Shown: in pieces, positions 45,062 to 53,491 of the stretch | Numbering within the stretch: the stretch's first letter is position 1 | How the letters are laid out: each line of letters begins with the position of its first letter | DNA from: Sagittula sp. P11 | Lineage (GTDB): Bacteria; Pseudomonadota; Alphaproteobacteria; Rhodobacterales; Rhodobacteraceae | DNA length: 64,000 nucleotides | Assembly (NCBI RefSeq): GCF_002814095.1 | Contig: NZ_CP021913.1 | Coordinates: forward strand, 2,321,001 to 2,385,000 | Reading direction: 5' to 3' | The notes under the pieces: generated by a model | What the model was told of the DNA's origin: nothing | Seen by the model: only the letters and a program-made list of their open reading frames with translations | Databases searched by the model: none | Program-made: the position numbers and the translations under genes

Positions 45062-45862
45062 TCAGGCAGCCTTGGGTGCAAGCTGCTGTTCTTCGACCGG
45101 GGGCGGTTCCAGCGCGCCGGTCATGATGGCAACCGCGTCCGACATGGAGATCTTCTTAGGGTCGACCACCGCGTGACGCTTGCCCAGGCGATGGATGTGC
45201 ACCCGGTCGGCCACCTCGAAGACGTGCGGCATGTTGTGGGAGATCAGGATGATCGGGATGCCCTTGGCGCGCACGTCCTGGATCAGCTCAAGCACGCGGC
45301 GGCTTTCCTTCACCCCAAGCGCCGCCGTCGGTTCGTCCATGATGATGAACTTCCGGGCGAAGGCGGCGGCACGGGCCACGGCGACCCCCTGACGCTGCCC
45401 GCCCGAGAGCGTCTCGACCGCCTGGTTGATCGACTGCACGGTCATCAGGCCGAGGTCGGTCAGCTTCTTGCGGGCGAAGTCCTCCATCCTTTTCTTGTCG
45501 AGCTGGCGGAAGACCGAACCCATGATGCCGGGTTTCCGCAGCTCCCGCCCGGCGAACATGTTGTCCGCGATTGAGAGCGCCGGAGACAGGGCAAGCTGCT
45601 GGTAGACGATCTCGATCCCCATTTCCCGCGCGTCGAGCGGAGAGTGGAAATGGACCGGCTTGCCCTCGATCTTGATCTCGCCCTCGTCGGGCTGGACCGC
45701 GCCGCAGATCGCCTTCACGATGGAAGACTTGCCTGCGCCGTTGTCCCCGATCACCGCCAGCACCTCGCCGGGGAAGAGATCGAAGTCCGCATGGTCGATG
45801 GCGGTCACGTGGCCGTAGCGCTTCACGATGTTCCGGCCTTGAACGACGGGCTGAATGGTCAT
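45062..45862 (-). CDS. frcA: Sugar ABC transporter ATP-binding protein (FrcA-like)
   Basis: 266 residues from the ATG at 45860-45862, overlapping the permease stop codon by 4 bp. It has a single ATPase domain, as in the fructose importer FrcA and unlike the double-domain RbsA/MglA type: Walker A IGDNGAGKSSIVKAI, signature ETLSGGQRQGVAVARA, Walker B FIIMDEPTAALG, and the H-loop ISHNMPHV. It powers sugar import through FrcC. The fructose assignment rests on resemblance to rhizobial FrcA. Confidence 0.82.
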   Translation of the reverse strand: MTIQPVVQGRNIVKRYGHVTAIDHADFDLFPGEVLAVIGDNGAGKSSIVKAICGAVQPDEGEIKIEGKPVHFHSPLDAREMGIEIVYQQLALSPALSIADNMFAGRELRKPGIMGSVFRQLDKKRMEDFARKKLTDLGLMTVQSINQAVETLSGGQRQGVAVARAAAFARKFIIMDEPTAALGVKESRRVLELIQDVRAKGIPIILISHNMPHVFEVADRVHIHRLGKRHAVVDPKKISMSDAVAIMTGALEPPPVEEQQLAPKAA

Positions 45863-46929
45863 GCCGATGCCTTTCTGATCCACTGGTCCAACGCGACGGC
45901 GCCGATGATCAGCACGCCGATGAGGAGGTACGTCCATTGTGCGTCCGCGCCGAGCAGCCGCAGCCCGAGGGTGAACACGCCCACGATGAGCGCCCCGAAG
46001 AGCGAGCCCATGACCGCGCCGCGCCCGCCGAAGAGCGAGATGCCCCCGATCACCACGGCGGTGATGGATTCGATGTTGGCAAGCTGGCCGGACGTCGGAG
46101 AAACGGACCCGATCCGCCCGATCAGGGCCCAGCCGGCAAAGGCGCAGATCAGCCCGGATGCCATGTAGACGGAGATCAGGACCTTGTTGGCCTCGATGCC
46201 CGAAAGCTCCGCCGCTTCCTTGTCGTCGCCTACTGCGTAGACGTGTCGGCCCCAGGCGGTCTGGTTCAGCATGTAAGCGAGGAACAGGAACAGCAGCAGC
46301 ATGAAGATCGCGCCGTAGGTCAGGCGGGCGCCGCCAAGGGCGATGACCGTGCCGAAGAACTGCAGCATCGGGGCCTGGGCTTCGATATCCTGCGCGCGGA
46401 TCGTCTCGTTCGCGGAGTAGAGGAAGTTGGTCGCCAGAACGATCTGCCACATGCCGAGCGTGACGATGAATGGCGGCAACTTGACCTTCGCCACCAGCCA
46501 GCCGTTGATGAAGCCCATCAGCGTCCCGCAGGCAAGCCCGCAGAGGATGGAGACCGGCGCCGGGATGCCATAGCGGAAGGTGAACTGTCCCATCACGACG
46601 GAAGACAGAACCATGATCGCGCCGACCGACAGGTCGATGCCCGCCGTCAGGATGACCAGCGACTGGGCCGCTGCCACGATGCCGACGATCTGCACCTGCT
46701 GGAGGATCAGCGTCAGCGCGAAGGGCGAGAAGAACTTCGACCCCAGAAGCAGGCCGAACACGACGATCGACAGTACGAGAACGATGAGCGGAACCAGGGC
46801 GGGCGTCGAATGCAGCGCCCCCTGGATTTTGGGCACAAGACCTTTGCGTCGTTCGAATTCCGCGACAGAACTGGTGGCGCGCGACAACGACGACTCGTAG
46901 TCCTGCCCTTTTGAGGCAGTCTCGGACAT
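45859..46929 (-). CDS. frcC: Sugar ABC transporter permease (FrcC-like)
   Basis: 356 residues, with about nine or ten hydrophobic segments in the pattern of ribose/fructose-type permeases. LVILTAGIDLSVGAIMVLSS near residue 95 and the later AVVIGGISLFGGRGAVMGSLFGALI are the family signatures. A 40-residue polar N-terminus precedes the first span. It is translationally coupled to frcA and separated from frcB by 144 bp that contain a hairpin. Confidence 0.82.
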   Translation of the reverse strand: MSETASKGQDYESSLSRATSSVAEFERRKGLVPKIQGALHSTPALVPLIVLVLSIVVFGLLLGSKFFSPFALTLILQQVQIVGIVAAAQSLVILTAGIDLSVGAIMVLSSVVMGQFTFRYGIPAPVSILCGLACGTLMGFINGWLVAKVKLPPFIVTLGMWQIVLATNFLYSANETIRAQDIEAQAPMLQFFGTVIALGGARLTYGAIFMLLLFLFLAYMLNQTAWGRHVYAVGDDKEAAELSGIEANKVLISVYMASGLICAFAGWALIGRIGSVSPTSGQLANIESITAVVIGGISLFGGRGAVMGSLFGALIVGVFTLGLRLLGADAQWTYLLIGVLIIGAVALDQWIRKASA

Positions 46930-47014
46930 GGGGGCTCCTCCCTGAGATGTGGCTGCGTCTTTGGTGCGCGCCTGCCTTCAGCCTAAACCCGTGGCAGCCC
47001 GCGCGTCCATGGTG

Positions 47015-47035
47015 AAGGGGCGGAGGTCGCCCCTT
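47015..47035 (-). other. Intercistronic hairpin between frcB and frcC
   Basis: AAGGGGCG (47015-47022) pairs perfectly with CGCCCCTT (47028-47035) around a 5-nt loop. No U-run follows on the minus strand. This position is where many importer operons protect the binding-protein mRNA, giving more binding protein than permease. Confidence 0.5.
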
Positions 47036-47073
47036 CGGATTTTGTCAGGCGCCGCAGCGCCTTGGCCGCGGGA

Positions 47074-48099
47074 TCAGCCCCAGCAGCGCTCGGTGCCCTC
47101 GGCAACGGAAATCGACTCGACCCCTTCGACGGGCTCGTCCGTGACCAGCGAGACGCCGGTGTCGAAGAAGTCCTTGCCCTCGGTCGGCTGCGGTTTCACG
47201 CCGTCCTTGGCCCATGCGGCAATCGCCTCGATGCCCTTGGAGGCCATCAGGAGCGGGTACTGCTGGGAGGTGGCGCCGATCACGCCGTCCGCAACGTTCT
47301 GCACGCCGGGGCAGCCGCCGTCGACGGAGACGATCAGCACGTCGTTCTCGCGGCCGATCGACTTCAGCGCCTCGTAGGCACCTGCGGCGGCGGGCTCGTT
47401 GATGGTGTAGACGACGTTGATCATCGGATCCTTGGCGAGGAGGTTCTCCATCGCCTTGCGGCCGCCTTCCTCGTTGCCCGCGGTCACGTCGTTGCCGACG
47501 ATGCGCTCGTCTTCCTCGTCGCCCCACTTGTTCGGGTCGCCGAGTTCGATGCCGAAGCCCTGCAGGAAGCCCTGGTCGCGCAGGACGCCCACGGTCGGCT
47601 GGGACACGGCGAGGTCGAGCATCGCGATCTTGGCGTTTGCGGCCTCGTCGCCCAGCTTGGCGGCGGCCCACTTGCCGATCAGTTCACCGGCGAGGAAGTT
47701 GTCGGTGGCGAAGGTCGCGTCAGCCGAGTCGATCGGGTTCAGCGGGGTGTCGAGCGCGATCACCAGGATGCCAGCGTCACGTGCCTGCTGCACGGCGGGG
47801 ACGATGGAAGAGGTGTCGGATGCGGTCAGCAGAATGCCCTTGGCGCCGTCCGCGATGCAGGTCTCGATCGCCTGCACCTGGGTTTCGTGATCGCCGTCCA
47901 CCTTGCCTGCGAAGGTCTTCAGTTCGATCCCGAGCTCTTCGGCCTTGGCGGTCGCGCCTTCCTTCATCTTCACGAAGAACGGGTTGGTGTCCGTCTTGGT
48001 GATCAGGCATGCGCTGGCCGACATGCCGTGGCTTTCCGCAGCGGCCCCGGTGGCGAATGCTGCCAGTGCCAGGGCGGTGCCCGTCAGAAGCTTTTTCAT
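47074..48099 (-). CDS. frcB: Sugar ABC transporter substrate-binding protein (FrcB-like)
   Basis: 341 residues. The signal peptide covers 1-21 ([21 protein letters not shown]). A periplasmic-binding type 1 fold follows: [72 protein letters not shown], and [10 protein letters not shown]. It catches the sugar for FrcC/FrcA. First gene of the leftward frcBCA operon, under the palindrome at 48202-48242. The ligand (fructose, mannose or ribose-type sugar) is inferred from family resemblance. Confidence 0.82.
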   Translation of the reverse strand: MKKLLTGTALALAAFATGAAAESHGMSASACLITKTDTNPFFVKMKEGATAKAEELGIELKTFAGKVDGDHETQVQAIETCIADGAKGILLTASDTSSIVPAVQQARDAGILVIALDTPLNPIDSADATFATDNFLAGELIGKWAAAKLGDEAANAKIAMLDLAVSQPTVGVLRDQGFLQGFGIELGDPNKWGDEEDERIVGNDVTAGNEEGGRKAMENLLAKDPMINVVYTINEPAAAGAYEALKSIGRENDVLIVSVDGGCPGVQNVADGVIGATSQQYPLLMASKGIEAIAAWAKDGVKPQPTEGKDFFDTGVSLVTDEPVEGVESISVAEGTERCWG

Positions 48100-48201
48100 G
48101 TGTATCCTCCCAGATCGTCGCGGGGCCGGTGCGCGACACGATGTGGCCCAGAATCCGGTGTTCCGGCTCTCTGTCCCGACAAGAACAGATTCGACGCCAA
48201 G

Positions 48202-48242
48202 CTGTCAACAATAAATAAATCAGATGTATTTATTATTGACAG
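48202..48242. promoter_or_regulatory. Long inverted repeat, probable operator of the ROK regulator
   Basis: The left arm CTGTCAACAATAAATA (48202-48217) and right arm TATTTATTATTGACAG (48227-48242) are complementary over 16 bp with one mismatch, around a 9-bp spacer. The site is strikingly A/T-rich in this GC-rich window and lies between divergent frcB and the ROK gene. Each arm contains an outward-facing TTGACA (minus strand 48208-48203; plus strand 48236-48241), so a bound repressor could cover the -35 box of both promoters. Confidence 0.7.
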
Positions 48243-48381
48243 GCGCGCGCTGCCGCGCGAGATTTCAAAGGTGGGTCAGGGCGTCGATTAAGGAAAAAAA
48301 TCCTGCTGCGACGCGGCATTAGCTGCTACAGTGCAGCGAAGGCGCCCTGACGGGAGGATAGCACAAAAGGTCGATGGCATC

Positions 48382-49602
48382 ATGAGGGAAAGTGTTCAGG
48401 GAGGGGATGCGACCCCAGTCGTTCTGGATGGTGCGCGCGGCTCCAACCAATCCGGCGTGCGGGCGCACAACGAACGGCTGGTTCTGACGCTGATCCGTCA
48501 GGTCGGACCGCTGGCCAAGGCAGAGATCGCGCGCCTGACCGGACTGTCAGCCCAGACCGTTTCGGTCATCATGCGTGGGCTCGAATCGGACGGTCTCCTG
48601 AAAAAGGGCGAACCCGTGCGCGGCAAGGTCGGCCAGCCGTCGGTCCCGATGAACCTCGCGCGGGACGGGGCCTATTTTCTTGGGCTCAAGGTCGGGCGGC
48701 GGAGCCTTGACCTGATCCTGACCGACTTCCGCGGGCATGTCGAAGGTCGGGTCAGCGTCACCCATCGTTATCCCAGCCCCGACAATGTCATCGCCTTCGC
48801 GAACGAATCGATAGAGAAACTGCTGGGCAAGCTCTCTGCAGCGCAGCGCGCTCGGGTCGCGGGTCTGGGCATCGCGATTCCCTTTCGCCTGCACGACTGG
48901 GCGCAGCCGCTCGGCGTCGCACCGGAGGACATGGCCGACTGGCGGGACCGCGACATTGCCGTCGATATCGCCAACCGCTGGGACTTCCCGGTCTACCTGC
49001 GAAACGATGCATCCGCCGCCTGCGGGGCAGAGCTGGTCTTTGGCGACAAGAACCGGCCGCGCGACTTCCTGTACTTCTTCATCGGGTTCTTCGTCGGCGG
49101 CGGCATGGTGCTGGACAACACGCTGTACACCGGGCGCACCGGGAATGCCGCGGCGCTCGGTTCGATCCCGATCGGGATGGAGGGGGCGAAGGTGCACCAG
49201 CTTGTCGACGTCGCGTCGCTCATCACGCTGGAACAGATGGTGATCGCGGCCGGCGGCCAGTCGGAGATGATCTGGTCGACGCCACAGGCCTGGCAACTGG
49301 ACGATGCGGTTCTGGAGCCTTGGATGCAGCGGGCCGTTGACGGGCTGGCCTATGCCATCCTGTCCGCCACCTGCCTCATCGACTTCGAGGCGGTGATGAT
49401 CGACGGCTGGCTGCCCGAAGCGGTCAGGTCCGAAATCGTCAGGCGGACACGTGAGCGGCTCGACGAGATAAGCGTGGCCGGGATCGACGTGCCGGAGATC
49501 AGGCCCGGCACCATCGGCCACGACGCCCGTGCCCTGGGCGCCGCCAGCCTGCCGCTGTCGGATCGTTTCCTTGTCGACCGGAACGCCTTCCTGAAGGCCT
49601 GA
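48382..49602 (+). CDS. ROK-family transcriptional regulator
   Basis: 406 residues from the ATG at 48382. The winged-helix N-terminus (LAKAEIARLTGLSAQTVSVIMRGLESDGLL) is followed by a ROK sugar-sensing domain (FLGLKVGRRSLDLILTDFRG, VAGLGIAIPF, NDASAACGAELVFG). It is divergent from frcBCA, with the palindrome between them. ROK repressors bind such sites and release them on binding a sugar or sugar phosphate. The usual CxCGxxGC zinc motif of ROK proteins is not visible (FFVGGGMVLD then TGRTGNAAALGS), as in several rhodobacterial members. Likely role: local control of frcBCA and itself. Confidence 0.82.
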   Translation: MRESVQGGDATPVVLDGARGSNQSGVRAHNERLVLTLIRQVGPLAKAEIARLTGLSAQTVSVIMRGLESDGLLKKGEPVRGKVGQPSVPMNLARDGAYFLGLKVGRRSLDLILTDFRGHVEGRVSVTHRYPSPDNVIAFANESIEKLLGKLSAAQRARVAGLGIAIPFRLHDWAQPLGVAPEDMADWRDRDIAVDIANRWDFPVYLRNDASAACGAELVFGDKNRPRDFLYFFIGFFVGGGMVLDNTLYTGRTGNAAALGSIPIGMEGAKVHQLVDVASLITLEQMVIAAGGQSEMIWSTPQAWQLDDAVLEPWMQRAVDGLAYAILSATCLIDFEAVMIDGWLPEAVRSEIVRRTRERLDEISVAGIDVPEIRPGTIGHDARALGAASLPLSDRFLVDRNAFLKA

Positions 49603-49732
49603 GATAGGGGCTGATCGGCAGGAGACCATCACTTGGTCATCTTTGCCGGTGTGTCGGACGGCCCCTTTTGTCGGCTGCGGATCGACATGCGCGAGGGCCG
49701 CACATCATCGAAGGCGCACCAAGCCTGACAGA

Positions 49733-49746
49733 TTTTGAGATCAAAA
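49733..49746. promoter_or_regulatory. Small palindrome upstream of the first Gfo/Idh gene
   Basis: TTTTGA, 2 bp, TCAAAA lies 75 bp before the ATG at 49821. It might be a regulator site, but it could be chance. No match to the ROK operator arms was seen in this gap. Confidence 0.2.
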
Positions 49747-49820
49747 GCGCGCCTCGGGCTTCCGTCCCGCCGTGCTTCGCGACACGACTGTCACATGCTT
49801 TCCCTTGCAGAGAGACTGAC

Positions 49821-50831
49821 ATGACCATCCGCATTGCCGTCATCGGAGCCGGTATCATGGGTGCCGACCATGCCCGCATCGTGGCCGAAGACCTTCCCGG
49901 CGCGACCCTTCAGGTTCTTTGCGACAAGGACGAGGCCCGCGCGCGCAAGGTGGGACAGGCGCTCGGCGCGCAACATATCGCCACCGACCCCGAATCCGTC
50001 GTCGCGCGTGACGATGTCGATGCGGTCATCATTGCGTCGCCGGACTTCACCCACGCGCCGCTCAGCCTCGCCTGTATCCGGGCCGGCAAGAAGGCGATGT
50101 GCGAAAAACCCCTGTCGCAATCCTCGGCCGAATGTCTCGAGGTCATGAAGGCAGAAGAGGCCGCTGGGGAACGGCACATCATGGTTGGGTTCATGCGACG
50201 CTACGATCCCGCCTACATCCAGATGCGCGCCGCGCTGAGCGGTGGCGCCATCGGACGTCCGCTGATGATGCACAACTGGCACCGCAACGGATCGACGCCC
50301 TCTGCCGATTTCACCGGTGCCATGGCGATCACCAACTCCGCGCCGCACGAATTCGACATCCTGCGCTACATGCTCGGGTCGGAGGCCGTGACCATCAGCG
50401 CTAGCCAGCCCCGTCGGTCCGACGACAAGGTGGCGCCGGTGGTCATGGTCATCCAGACCGGCGATGACCAGATCGTCACCGTCGAAGTGAACAACAATGC
50501 GGCCTACGGTTATGATGTGAAGGCGGAGCTGGTGGGCGAAAGCGGCTCCATCGCCACGAACCATGTCACCTACACCCGGATGGACAAGGATGCGGTCAAG
50601 ACGCAGGCTCACGATCCCGACTGGCGCGACCGCTATGCGGAGGCCTACCGGCAGCAGAACAAGGCCTTCCTGAAGTGGGTCAGGGGCGGCGAATACCCGG
50701 AACTGGCGGCCTCCGCCTGGGACGGCTACGCGGCCTCGCTGATCGCAGAGACCGGCGTGAGGGCGCTGGCGGCGGGCACCCGTCAGGACATCGCCCTGAT
50801 CGAACGGCCAGCCTTCTATTCGCAGCGGTAG
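49821..50831 (+). CDS. Gfo/Idh/MocA-family NAD(P)-dependent oxidoreductase (first copy)
   Basis: 336 residues from the ATG at 49821. Rossmann start RIAVIGAGIMGADHARI (4-20), sugar-family lysine in CEKPLSQ near residue 97, and NSAPHEFDILRYM near residue 175. In inositol-type dehydrogenases an Asp and a His four residues apart are catalytic; here the Asp position appears to be Asn (N-S-A-P-H). It likely oxidises a sugar or polyol brought in by the neighbouring transporter. Substrate unknown. It follows the ROK gene by 218 bp. Confidence 0.8.
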   Translation: MTIRIAVIGAGIMGADHARIVAEDLPGATLQVLCDKDEARARKVGQALGAQHIATDPESVVARDDVDAVIIASPDFTHAPLSLACIRAGKKAMCEKPLSQSSAECLEVMKAEEAAGERHIMVGFMRRYDPAYIQMRAALSGGAIGRPLMMHNWHRNGSTPSADFTGAMAITNSAPHEFDILRYMLGSEAVTISASQPRRSDDKVAPVVMVIQTGDDQIVTVEVNNNAAYGYDVKAELVGESGSIATNHVTYTRMDKDAVKTQAHDPDWRDRYAEAYRQQNKAFLKWVRGGEYPELAASAWDGYAASLIAETGVRALAAGTRQDIALIERPAFYSQR

Positions 50832-51010
50832 GCGCGCGGCCTGTCGCTGCGGCTGAGGTGGCAGACGGTTCGCCCTGCATGGGCGGAAGGAAAGACGCGC
50901 GGCCCCGCGCCTGGTGTCATGAGGGTATCGGGAAACTATGCTTGCTTTGAAATGGCCGATCTCGCCTTATGGGAGAGCGACCCTTTTCATTTTGCACAAG
51001 CTCATTTCCC

Positions 51011-51015
51011 GGAGG
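51011..51015 (+). promoter_or_regulatory. Ribosome-binding site that sets the fusion-gene start
   Basis: GGAGG at 51011-51015, 4 bp before the ATG at 51020. A longer in-frame start at 50969 has no such site and would add 17 residues unlike the family core. A TTTGAA (50950-50955), 16 bp, TATGGG pair upstream is a weak promoter candidate. Confidence 0.6.
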
Positions 51016-51019
51016 TCCC

Positions 51020-53035
51020 ATGGCCCAGCTTCCCAAGCGTGTGGCGCGCGACAGCCTGCAGCGTCTGGCCGCCTTCAACCGCAAGATCGCCGAAACCGAC
51101 CCGGCGCTTGCCCAAGAGTCACTGGACGTTACCGCCGATCTGACCGGCACGCGCAGTGCTCCCGATCCGGATGGCATATTCCTTAAGGAAAGCATCATCC
51201 TGCGCCGCAACCGCCCGGTGCTGGACGTGCGCGACAACGCGGCGGTGCTCGAATTCGCCTCTGACACCGAAAGCGACGTGTGGAAGGCGCGCCTTGCCGC
51301 CGCGGCGGGCGCGCTGGATCCCGCCATCCGCGCCGTCGGTCGGATCAACCTGCACAACGCCCCCTTGTCATGGGTCGGCACCGGCTGGCTCGTGGCCGAG
51401 GATATCGTCGTCACCAACCGCCACGTCGCACAGGAGTTCGCGCAGGCGGGTGGCGACGGCTTCACCTTCACCCAGTTGGGCGGGCGCCCGATCCGGGCAG
51501 AGGTCGACTTCCTCTCGGAGTTCGACAATCCCGACACCCGCGTCTTCCGCCTGACGCAGGTGCTGCACATTACGCCCGCTCCGGGGCCCGACATCGCCTT
51601 CTTCCGGGTCGAGCGGGCGGCTGGCGACCATCGCCTCGCCGAACCGATTCCCTTGGCCGAGACGGCGGTGCAGACACACAATGCCGCCGTCATCGGCTAT
51701 CCCGCCTTCGACAGCCGGATCCCGGATTTCACCCTGATGGAGGACATCTTCGGCGCCCGCTACAACCACAAGCGGCTTGCGCCGGGTGCTGTCACGTTCC
51801 TGGAGGACAGCCGCCTCTATCACGACTGCACGACGCTTGGCGGCAACTCCGGGTCTGCCGTGATCGACCTCGACAGCGGGCAGGCGCTGGGGCTGCATTA
51901 TTCCGGCGCATTCATGCGAACCAACTACGCGGTGCGGTGCGATGTGGTGGCGGAGGCGCTGCGCCAGGTCACCACCGGCAGACGGCCCGCCCGGCCACAG
52001 CTCGCGCCGCAGGCCCCGCGTCCCGAAGCCTCACGCACCTCCGTCACCACGACGATTCCCCTGACGATCACCGTCACGCTTGGCGATCCCGCCCTGGCCA
52101 TAGATGTGCAGACCCGGCCTATGGCGCCTTTCGTCCAGTCCGACGACGATCTGCTGGACCTGACCGAGGCCCCGGCCGAGTGCTACCGCGACAGATCCGG
52201 CTTCCGGCCCGATTTCATCGGTAGCGGCGGGCTGCTCTGCCCCCTGCCGCAACTGATCGACGAGACGAACCTGCTGCGGTTCGAGTTCGACGGGCAGGAA
52301 GAGACGGTCCTGAAATATCAGCACTTTTCCGTCGCGATGAACGAACCGCGGCGGATGTGCCTGTGGTCGGCGGTCAATATCGACGGGACGGAGCCCAAGG
52401 CCGCCCGGCGTGTCGGCTGGAAGTACGATGGCCGTATCGACAAGCGGTTTCAGATCATGAAGGAGTGCTACGGCAACCCGCCGAAGTTCTCGCGCGGGCA
52501 CATGACCCGCCGCAACGATCCCGGCTGGGGCCCTGTGGCTGAGGCGCGCGTCGGCAATGAGGATTCGATGCACGTCACAAACGCCACGCCGCAGATGCAG
52601 TCGTTCAACGCGCCGATCTGGCTGGAACTGGAGGATCACGCCCTGCAGAACGCCATCGACGACGACATGCGAATCTGTGTCTACACCGGCCCGGTGCTCA
52701 AGGACGACGACCCGGTGTTCTACGGTGTGCAGGTGCCGGTTGCCTTCTGGAAGATCATCGCCTTCGTGCACGAACGCACCGGTCACCTCTCGGCCACCGG
52801 CTACCGCATGGACCAGACGGCGAACCTGCCACGGCAGGACGAGTTCGTCTTCGGCGCGTTCCAGTCCAGCCACACGAACGAGGCCGCGCAGGTGTCTATC
52901 CGCTCCATCGAGTCTGAAACCGGCCTGCATTTTGGCGGTCTGGCCGAGATCGACCCGCTGGGCCAGCAGGAATCGCTTGGCACCGGCCCGGTGAAGGTGC
53001 CGCTTCTGACGGGCACGCAGATCCGGTGGTTCTAG
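51020..53035 (+). CDS. Trypsin-like serine protease fused to NUC-family DNA/RNA non-specific endonuclease
   Basis: 671 residues. Residues 1-105 form a charged helical region. Residues about 106-320 are a trypsin-fold protease: SWVGTGWLVAEDIVVTNRHVA with H135, GPDIAFFRV with D191, and TLGGNSGSAV with S277. A Pro/Ala-rich linker covers about 320-345. Residues about 385-671 are a NUC (EndoG/Serratia nuclease-type) endonuclease: F-S-R492-G-H494-M-T-R-R-N-D-P-G-W-G around the general-base histidine, then TNATPQMQSFNAPIW with the metal-binding N521 and the usual N...PQ...N...W pattern. The first residue of the DRGH motif is Ser. There is no signal peptide or membrane span, so it is probably cytoplasmic. 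All catalytic residues otherwise look intact. It may be a toxin-like effector that the protease domain controls or activates, but that is inference. It splits a sugar-metabolism region with which it has no obvious link. Confidence 0.85.
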   Translation: MAQLPKRVARDSLQRLAAFNRKIAETDPALAQESLDVTADLTGTRSAPDPDGIFLKESIILRRNRPVLDVRDNAAVLEFASDTESDVWKARLAAAAGALDPAIRAVGRINLHNAPLSWVGTGWLVAEDIVVTNRHVAQEFAQAGGDGFTFTQLGGRPIRAEVDFLSEFDNPDTRVFRLTQVLHITPAPGPDIAFFRVERAAGDHRLAEPIPLAETAVQTHNAAVIGYPAFDSRIPDFTLMEDIFGARYNHKRLAPGAVTFLEDSRLYHDCTTLGGNSGSAVIDLDSGQALGLHYSGAFMRTNYAVRCDVVAEALRQVTTGRRPARPQLAPQAPRPEASRTSVTTTIPLTITVTLGDPALAIDVQTRPMAPFVQSDDDLLDLTEAPAECYRDRSGFRPDFIGSGGLLCPLPQLIDETNLLRFEFDGQEETVLKYQHFSVAMNEPRRMCLWSAVNIDGTEPKAARRVGWKYDGRIDKRFQIMKECYGNPPKFSRGHMTRRNDPGWGPVAEARVGNEDSMHVTNATPQMQSFNAPIWLELEDHALQNAIDDDMRICVYTGPVLKDDDPVFYGVQVPVAFWKIIAFVHERTGHLSATGYRMDQTANLPRQDEFVFGAFQSSHTNEAAQVSIRSIESETGLHFGGLAEIDPLGQQESLGTGPVKVPLLTGTQIRWF

Positions 53036-53491
53036 GTTCATGCTCCGCCGGGCCGTCGACTAGCTGACGGCGTGCCGGGTAGCCGGGAGGCTGTCGCGGT
53101 GTCCGATCTGGGGCCATGAGGTCACGACTAGAGCAGGTCGAGCCTCCGCTCAGGTCGAACTGGAACCCCGCTGACGGGCAGGTGGTGGAAAGCCCGGCGA
53201 CAGGACGTTCCGATATCGCGCGGAGGAGGGTGGATATGTCTTGACCGGCCCGTCTTTGCCGTGCTCGTCGTGATCGATATTCGACTGATCGGACACGCCG
53301 TTCCGTACGTGCTGGGCCAACGGAGAGACCGGTTCTGCAAGGCGCGCATTCCGCAACGTGCTGTGCCTTGGAGCGCCACGAGATGCACGGCGCCGGTCCG
53401 TCTGGAAATGATGCCGACCCGCCTGCCGATCCAGCCGTCTGAACGGCGGTCCGGGGCTGGCTCGGCGACCTGGGGTAAAGGGAGGCAAGGC
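53036..53491. other. 456-bp gap without a recognisable gene
   Basis: It lies between the protease-nuclease gene and the second Gfo/Idh gene. Open frames here lack ribosome-binding sites and family features. No terminator with a U-run, tRNA or repeat copy was found. It could hold a promoter for the downstream gene or the remains of an insertion. Confidence 0.5.

Noticed and set aside
53261..53491. Longer N-terminus for the second Gfo/Idh protein
   Set aside because: The Rossmann motif must be near the N-terminus, and GGGAGG precedes the ATG at 53492.
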